DNA of 64,000 bases, from positions 124,001 through 188,000 of the forward strand of contig RZWH01000002.1 of NCBI GenBank assembly GCA_004005435.1, given 5' to 3'. Below are positions 59,908-64,000 of the stretch, piece after piece. The number at the start of each line of letters is the position of its first letter. Positions within the stretch are counted from its first letter, which is position 1. This DNA comes from Rhodobacteraceae bacterium CCMM004. GTDB lineage: Bacteria; Pseudomonadota; Alphaproteobacteria; Rhodobacterales; Rhodobacteraceae. A model generated the notes under the pieces. It was not told the DNA's origin, searched no databases, and saw only the letters and a program-made list of their open reading frames with translations. The translations under genes and the position numbers were made by a program.

Positions 59908-60092
59908 GACACATACCCCCGCGGCAGACGGTCGCGGACGAGCGTGGTCATCTCGATCAGGATCGCGGTGTTCTTGTCCAGCGCGGTGCGGGTCGCGGCA
60001 TCCTTCTGCACGTCGCGGTAGAGCAGATAGAAGACCAGCAGAACCCACGGCCCGTCGTCCGAGATCAGCCGCAGGAGCAGGTCAGTGCCCAC
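59904..60092 (-). CDS. small protein, 62 residues, downstream of holin
   Basis: MGTDLLLRLISDDGPWVLLVFYLLYRDVQKDAATR has one membrane segment (WVLLVFYLLY) followed by a charged tail, DKNTAILIEMTTLVRDRLP. It overlaps the holin gene by 11 bases. The shape (one helix plus polar tail) is like a spanin-like or holin-accessory protein, but this is only an inference from context. Confidence 0.6.
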   Translation of the reverse strand: MGTDLLLRLISDDGPWVLLVFYLLYRDVQKDAATRTALDKNTAILIEMTTLVRDRLPRGYVS

Positions 60093-60591
60093 GCATCGCT
60101 CTCCAGTCGGTCAGGGCGGCGTTGTCGTCGGCGGGCGGGTCCGACCGGTCCGCGGGCAAGGGGCCGCGGGGGGCCAGCGCCAGGGTCGCCGCCACCGCCC
60201 GCTGGAAATCCTGGCCCTTGGCCTGGTGACGGGCGCCGAAGTAGAACGACACGATGGCGCCGAGGAGCCACCAGAGCGGTTCGGGCACCAACGCGATCCC
60301 CGTCATCCGCGCGCCGAACCAGACCGGATCGACCATCGCCGCGACGAAGAGGCCCAGCGTGCCCAGCGCCAGCGCCGGGCGCGGCAGCCGGTTGACCCCG
60401 TCCATCACCCGGTCAAAGACGCCGCGGCGCGGGTGCTGGAACTCGGCCGCGAACTGCTGGAGCGCCGCCTCGGAGAGCTGGAGCTGCCGCCGCCCGGCGC
60501 CCTCGGCGTTCTCGCGGAACACCTCTGCGGTCTCGGCGATGACGTTGCCCGATCCAAACATCAGGCCCATGGCGCGGTCGATCACCCCCAT
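60082..60591 (-). CDS. holin family protein of lysis module
   Basis: 169 residues. MGVIDRAMGLMFGSGNVIAETAEVFRENAEG, then membrane segments LPRPALALGTLGLFVAAMVDPVWF and EPLWWLLGAIVSFYFGARHQ, and a charged tail. This matches the holin family found beside an N-acetylmuramidase in Rhodobacterales; similar holin and endolysin genes release gene transfer agents in Rhodobacter capsulatus. The start at 60591 overlaps the endolysin gene by 10 bases. It should form the membrane pores that let the endolysin reach the wall. Confidence 0.85.
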   Translation of the reverse strand: MGVIDRAMGLMFGSGNVIAETAEVFRENAEGAGRRQLQLSEAALQQFAAEFQHPRRGVFDRVMDGVNRLPRPALALGTLGLFVAAMVDPVWFGARMTGIALVPEPLWWLLGAIVSFYFGARHQAKGQDFQRAVAATLALAPRGPLPADRSDPPADDNAALTDWRAMRGH

Positions 60592-61193
60592 GCCGACACC
60601 CGCGCGCGGTGCTCGGCCTCGGTGAGGTGATAGCGGGGCGAGATGAACTCTTCGGCGCGGCGGATCCAGCCGCCCTTGCCGCCGTCGCGGCGGCGGGCGT
60701 ATTTGCGGCTGGCCGGGCGGCGGTCGGCGAGGCTGTAATAGTAATTGCGCCGGGCGATGCCGTAGGCGTCGCGCAGATGGTTCGGCGCCTGCGCCTGGGC
60801 CAGCGCCGCCGCCGCCGCCGTCTGCGGCCCGACGATGCCGTCGACCGTGACGCTCTGGCCCATGTCGGTGAGCAGCCGTTGCAGGATCTTCACCGCGTTC
60901 GCTCCGGCGTTGACATACATGTCGAAGACGGACGGCTGGATCGCCTCGGGCAGGTCGTCGATCCGCGGCCGGTGAAAGTAATGCTGAACGAAGATGTCGC
61001 GCGCCTGGGCGCGGCTGAGCGCCTTGACGTCCGCCGTCCCCACCTGCCCGTCCCCGGTCAGGTCCAGCCCCAGGCGGCGCATCGTGCCGATGGTGACGCC
61101 CCAATTGGTGGCGCCGCCGGGGTCGTCGGGGTCGTTCACATAGCCGCCCTCGCGGGCGACGATTTCGTCTGCGATCTGGGTGACGGAGCGCAT
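60582..61193 (-). CDS. holin-associated N-acetylmuramidase (GH108 endolysin)
   Basis: 203 residues. The catalytic part has IVAREGGYVNDPDDPGGATNWGVTIGT with the catalytic Glu E15, the hallmark of family 108 muramidases (ZliS class). The C-terminal peptidoglycan-binding part holds VDGIVGPQTAAAAALAQ. It cuts glycan strands of the cell wall. No signal peptide, so it depends on the holin. It begins the lysis operon, 66 bases after ccmE. Confidence 0.9.
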   Translation of the reverse strand: MRSVTQIADEIVAREGGYVNDPDDPGGATNWGVTIGTMRRLGLDLTGDGQVGTADVKALSRAQARDIFVQHYFHRPRIDDLPEAIQPSVFDMYVNAGANAVKILQRLLTDMGQSVTVDGIVGPQTAAAAALAQAQAPNHLRDAYGIARRNYYYSLADRRPASRKYARRRDGGKGGWIRRAEEFISPRYHLTEAEHRARVSAWG

Positions 61194-61259
61194 CGGCCGG
61201 CCTTTCCATCGGGACGGAGGGCGATGTGCCCTCGATCCGGGAAAGGTCGGGCCGAAAGG

Positions 61260-61718
61260 TTAATTGGTGGGAACCGCGGCGTCCGGGTCCTGATACACGC
61301 CCTGCGCCTTGAGCGCGTCGACCACCTCGGCCGGCATGTAGGTCTCGTCGTGGCGGGCGAGGATCTCGGACGCGCGGAACACGCCGTCGATGTACTTGCC
61401 CGTGCCCACCATGCCCTCGCCCTCGCCGAACAGGTCGGGCAGCACGCCGGTATAGCTGACCGGCACGCTGGCGGCGCCGTCGGTGACGTTGAAGGTCACG
61501 GTCTCGCCCTGGCCGCGGACCAGCGTGCCTTCCTCGACCAGACCGCCGATGCGGAAGGTCTCGGTCGGGCTGGGCGGTTCGGCCATGATCTGAGCGGGTG
61601 CGCGGAAGAAGTTGATGCCGTCGCGCATGGCATAACCGATCAGCGCGGTGGAGAGCGCCAGGGCCACGGCGGCCACGAGTATGACCTGGATCCTGCGCTT
61701 TTTCTTCAGCCCCTTCAT
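61260..61718 (-). CDS. ccmE: heme chaperone CcmE
   Basis: 152 residues. One N-terminal membrane anchor (RIQVILVAAVALALSTALIGYAM) and a periplasmic OB-fold. The heme-binding motif ILARHDETYMP holds H123, which binds heme covalently, and Y127. The start at 61718 (MKGLKKKRR) matches the family; the upstream 19 codons are not family-like. It starts 10 bases after the argC stop. Other ccm genes (ccmF, ccmH) lie further downstream, past the lysis genes. Confidence 0.96.
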   Translation of the reverse strand: MKGLKKKRRIQVILVAAVALALSTALIGYAMRDGINFFRAPAQIMAEPPSPTETFRIGGLVEEGTLVRGQGETVTFNVTDGAASVPVSYTGVLPDLFGEGEGMVGTGKYIDGVFRASEILARHDETYMPAEVVDALKAQGVYQDPDAAVPTN

Positions 61719-61728
61719 CGCCGCCTCC

Positions 61729-62757
61729 TCAAGGGAACAGCGGCGCCATGCACAGGCCCGCCGTTTCTTCTTCACCTAACATCAGGTTGGCGTTCTGCAA
61801 GGCCTGTCCCGACGACCCCTTCGTCAGATTGTCGAGAGCGGACACGATCACCGCGCGCCCCGCCTGCCGGTCGGCCACCACGCCCACATGGCAGTGGTTC
61901 GAGCCGCGCACGTGGTGCGTCGACGGCGCCTCGCCTAGGGGCAGCACGTGGAGGAACGGCTCGTCCTCGTAGGCGGCCGACAGCGCGGCGTGACAGGCGG
62001 CCGCATCGCCCTCAACATGGGCGGCGACGAGGATGCCGCGGTTGCCGGGGATCAGCGTCGGCGTGAACTCGATCCGCACCGGGCGTCCGGCGATGGCCGA
62101 AAACTCCTGATCGAACTCGCCCAGGTGTCTGTGGGTGCCGCCCAGGGCATAACCCTGCCAGCCCTCGCTGAGCTCGGCGTGGAGCAGATGCTCCTTGAGC
62201 GACCGGCCTGCGCCGCTGACCCCGGCGGTCAGGTTCACCACGATACGGTCGAGGTCGATCACCCCCGCGGCGATCACCGGGCGCAGCGCGAACTGCCCGG
62301 CGGCCGCATTGCAGCCGGTGCCGGCGACCAGGCGCGCGCCCTCGATGTCCTCGCGGTAGAACTCGGTCAGGCCGTAGACGGCCTCCTTCTGCAACTCCGG
62401 CGCGGCGTGCGGCTTGCCATACCAGGTCTCGTAGGCCGCAGGGTCGCGGAGACGGAAATCGGCGGACAGATCGACCACTTTGAGATCGGCGGGCAGCGCC
62501 GCGATCACCTCTTGGCTGGTGGCGTGGGGCAGCGCGCAGAACGCCAGGTCGACGCGGGAAAAGTCGATCTCCTCGATCCGGCAGAGGTCGGGGAGGTCGA
62601 GATGACGCAGATGCGGAAACACCTCGGACATCGGCCGCCCGGCCTTGCGATCGGCGCTCAGCGCGGCGATTTCGATGGTCGGATGAGTGGCGATCAGACG
62701 CACCAGTTCGGCGCCGGTATAGCCCGACGCGCCCAAAATGGCGACGTGATGTGACAT
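61729..62757 (-). CDS. argC: N-acetyl-gamma-glutamyl-phosphate reductase
   Basis: 342 residues. The NADP-binding N-terminus is [23 protein letters not shown]; the catalytic cysteine is C149 in [12 protein letters not shown], where many ArgC have PGCYPT; the catalytic His lies in [22 protein letters not shown] and [13 protein letters not shown] follow. Third step of arginine synthesis. Upstream frame (26 codons) is not part of the protein. Confidence 0.95.
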   Translation of the reverse strand: MSHHVAILGASGYTGAELVRLIATHPTIEIAALSADRKAGRPMSEVFPHLRHLDLPDLCRIEEIDFSRVDLAFCALPHATSQEVIAALPADLKVVDLSADFRLRDPAAYETWYGKPHAAPELQKEAVYGLTEFYREDIEGARLVAGTGCNAAAGQFALRPVIAAGVIDLDRIVVNLTAGVSGAGRSLKEHLLHAELSEGWQGYALGGTHRHLGEFDQEFSAIAGRPVRIEFTPTLIPGNRGILVAAHVEGDAAACHAALSAAYEDEPFLHVLPLGEAPSTHHVRGSNHCHVGVVADRQAGRAVIVSALDNLTKGSSGQALQNANLMLGEEETAGLCMAPLFP

Positions 62758-62856
62758 GACGGTCCTCCACCGGTCCGGCGGATCCTCTGACGAGATCCTG
62801 CGGCACGGTTTTAGGCGATTGGCGTTACCATGCAATGGTATACGGCGGAAATTCGG

Positions 62857-63666
62857 TCAGGCAGGCTGAAACTGCACCCGTCGTCGCAAGAACTGGGTGG
62901 CGCGATCGGACACCCGGCCGGGGTGTCCCGTCGTGTAAAATGCCGGGCCTCCGCCGCCGGTCATCCCGGGGTGCCGGACCAGGTAATCGGCCAGGCTCTC
63001 GGCCACGAGATTGGCCTGGGAGTAGACCGCGACATCGGGCCCCAGAGCCGCCTGAAACGTCTCCTGCATCAGCGGATAGTGGGTGCAACCGAGGATCGCC
63101 GCCTCGGGATGCGGCATCTTGCGTTTCAGCGCGTCCACATGGCTGCGCACCAGCGCCTCGGCCAGGATCGTGTCGCCCTCTTCGATGGCGTCGACGACGC
63201 CGCCGCAGGACTGCGCCTCCACGTCCACGCCGATGGCGCGGAACGCCAGCTCGCGCTGAAACGCCCGGCTCGACACGGTGGCGGGGGTGGCAAAGAGCGC
63301 CACATGCTTCACCGCGACCTCGCGAGGCGGCGAGTTGTCGCCCCACTGGCGTTCGGTGAGCGCCTCGATGAGCGGGACGAAGACGCCCAGCACCCGCTTG
63401 CCCTCGGGCACCCAGGACTCCTGCATCCGCCTGAGCGCCGCCGCGCTGGCGGTGTTGCAGGCCAGGATCACCAGGTCGCAGCCGTGGTCGAAGAGGCGCG
63501 CCACCGCGGCCGTGGTCAGCTCGTAGACGTCGTCGGCGTCGCGCACCCCATAAGGCGCGTGCGCGCTGTCGGCGAAATAGGCGAAGTCCACGTCGGGCAG
63601 CCGCGACGCCACCGCGTCGAGGACCGTCAGGCCGCCGAGGCCGCTGTCGAAAATTCCCACCGCCAT
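62857..63666 (-). CDS. murI: glutamate racemase
   Basis: 269 residues. The two catalytic cysteines are C70 in [11 protein letters not shown] and C194 in [10 protein letters not shown]; the N-terminal [15 protein letters not shown] and [13 protein letters not shown] are typical. It makes D-glutamate for peptidoglycan. The start at 63666 (MAVGIFDSG) is chosen by family length; open codons upstream overlap the acyltransferase end. Confidence 0.95.
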   Translation of the reverse strand: MAVGIFDSGLGGLTVLDAVASRLPDVDFAYFADSAHAPYGVRDADDVYELTTAAVARLFDHGCDLVILACNTASAAALRRMQESWVPEGKRVLGVFVPLIEALTERQWGDNSPPREVAVKHVALFATPATVSSRAFQRELAFRAIGVDVEAQSCGGVVDAIEEGDTILAEALVRSHVDALKRKMPHPEAAILGCTHYPLMQETFQAALGPDVAVYSQANLVAESLADYLVRHPGMTGGGGPAFYTTGHPGRVSDRATQFLRRRVQFQPA

Positions 63667-63679
63667 GGCCTCTTGGCCC

Positions 63680-64000
63680 TCACGCCCTGTAGCGATCCTC
63701 GAACTCGAAGCCGTAGCCCGGCGTGGGCTGGGGCCTCGGCGACAGGGCATAGGTGGTGGCGCGGAGAAAGTCCATCATCGCCTTGCCGTCGCCGGCGCGG
63801 GCCGCGAGTTCTGCCGCCGGGACCGGCGCGCCGACCGCCATCCGCACCGGCCCGTCGACGCGGGCGCGGAACTCGGAGATCAGGAGCGCCATGCGCAGGG
63901 TGTAGTGCAAGTGGCTGGCGAGCTGGAACAGACGGCTGTTGGCCCCGTCGAAATAGAGTGGCACGACCTGAGCCCCCGAGCGGGCGATCATCCGCGCGGT
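63680..64000 (-). CDS. lysophospholipid acyltransferase (hemolysin-like), partial (N-terminus off right edge)
   Basis: 107 codons including the stop are visible and the frame is still open at base 64000. The visible part has [36 protein letters not shown] and [16 protein letters not shown], which resemble the C-terminal part of PlsC-family proteins annotated as hemolysin-like or lyso-ornithine lipid acyltransferases. The catalytic HxxxxD motif would lie beyond the edge. 13 bases separate it from murI. Confidence 0.7.
   Translation of the reverse strand, partial: TARMIARSGAQVVPLYFDGANSRLFQLASHLHYTLRMALLISEFRARVDGPVRMAVGAPVPAAELAARAGDGKAMMDFLRATTYALSPRPQPTPGYGFEFEDRYRA

Noticed and set aside
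59175-61193. Prophage remnant
   Set aside because: Only lysis-type genes are present, with no integrase, capsid, tail or attachment repeats; the module is in step with neighbouring genes, so a domesticated GTA-type lysis unit is more likely.

Overview
The window is GC-rich (about 70% by eye) bacterial chromosome, very probably from an alphaproteobacterium of the Rhodobacterales (Rhodobacteraceae/Paracoccaceae). The grounds are an iscR-led suf operon whose IscR has a single cysteine, a cckA hybrid kinase with a CtrA-type box in front of it, a holin/N-acetylmuramidase pair like the lysis genes of Rhodobacter gene transfer agents, an alphaproteobacterial LexA box (GTTC-N7-GTTC) before recA, and system I cytochrome c maturation genes. 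Nearly all neighbouring genes overlap by 1-4 bases. I see no tRNA, rRNA, CRISPR array or insertion sequence.

Region 1 (1-17134) is a catabolic island. A class III aminotransferase (leaving the left edge) diverges from CoA-transferase, SMP-30 lactonase, DapA-family lyase, a three-gene [2Fe-2S]/FAD/FAD dehydrogenase of opine-oxidase or hydroxyproline-dehydrogenase type, and an SDR. A GntR/FCD regulator then diverges from a ribose-type ABC transporter with two permease domains fused in one protein, followed by an SDR, a 3-hydroxyacyl/carnitine-type dehydrogenase, a BKACE enzyme and a second SMP-30 protein. Two inverted repeats of the same geometry, TTTGW-N7-WCAAA, lie in the two divergent promoter regions and suggest one regulon. 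The substrate is unknown; an amine- or amino-acid-linked sugar or sugar acid fits best.

Region 2 (17593-26127, minus strand) is the Fe-S assembly operon iscR-iscS-sufB-(membrane protein)-(YbjQ family)-sufC-sufD-(two YIP1-like membrane proteins)-sufS. A perfect palindrome matching the iron control element of Irr lies upstream of iscR, and a near-copy lies inside the iscS coding sequence, written in codons unusual for this genome.

Region 3 (26325-39388) holds housekeeping genes: an alpha/beta hydrolase, a WrbA-like flavodoxin, icd, an orphan HExxH protein, YitT and MscS membrane proteins, typA, MOSC, DUF1330, alaS, recA and an Lrp/AsnC regulator.

Region 4 (39406-48624, minus strand) looks like one 9.2-kb transcription unit: a class V aminotransferase, an FAD monooxygenase, a pair of CMD/alkylhydroperoxidase-like proteins, an octopine/nopaline-dehydrogenase-family enzyme and a spermidine/putrescine-type ABC transporter. 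A clear promoter with an inverted repeat at its start site lies in front. This is the best candidate here for an undescribed pathway.

Region 5 (48643-64000) has a 1.4-kb stretch without a convincing gene, then cckA, an RsmB-type methyltransferase, guaB, an enoyl-CoA hydratase, and a block in which endolysin, holin and four small coupled ORFs sit between ccmE and ccmF-ccmH, followed by argC, murI and an acyltransferase leaving the right edge. Three long intergenic stretches (17135-17592, 26979-27580, 55963-56656) carry related GC-rich repeats.
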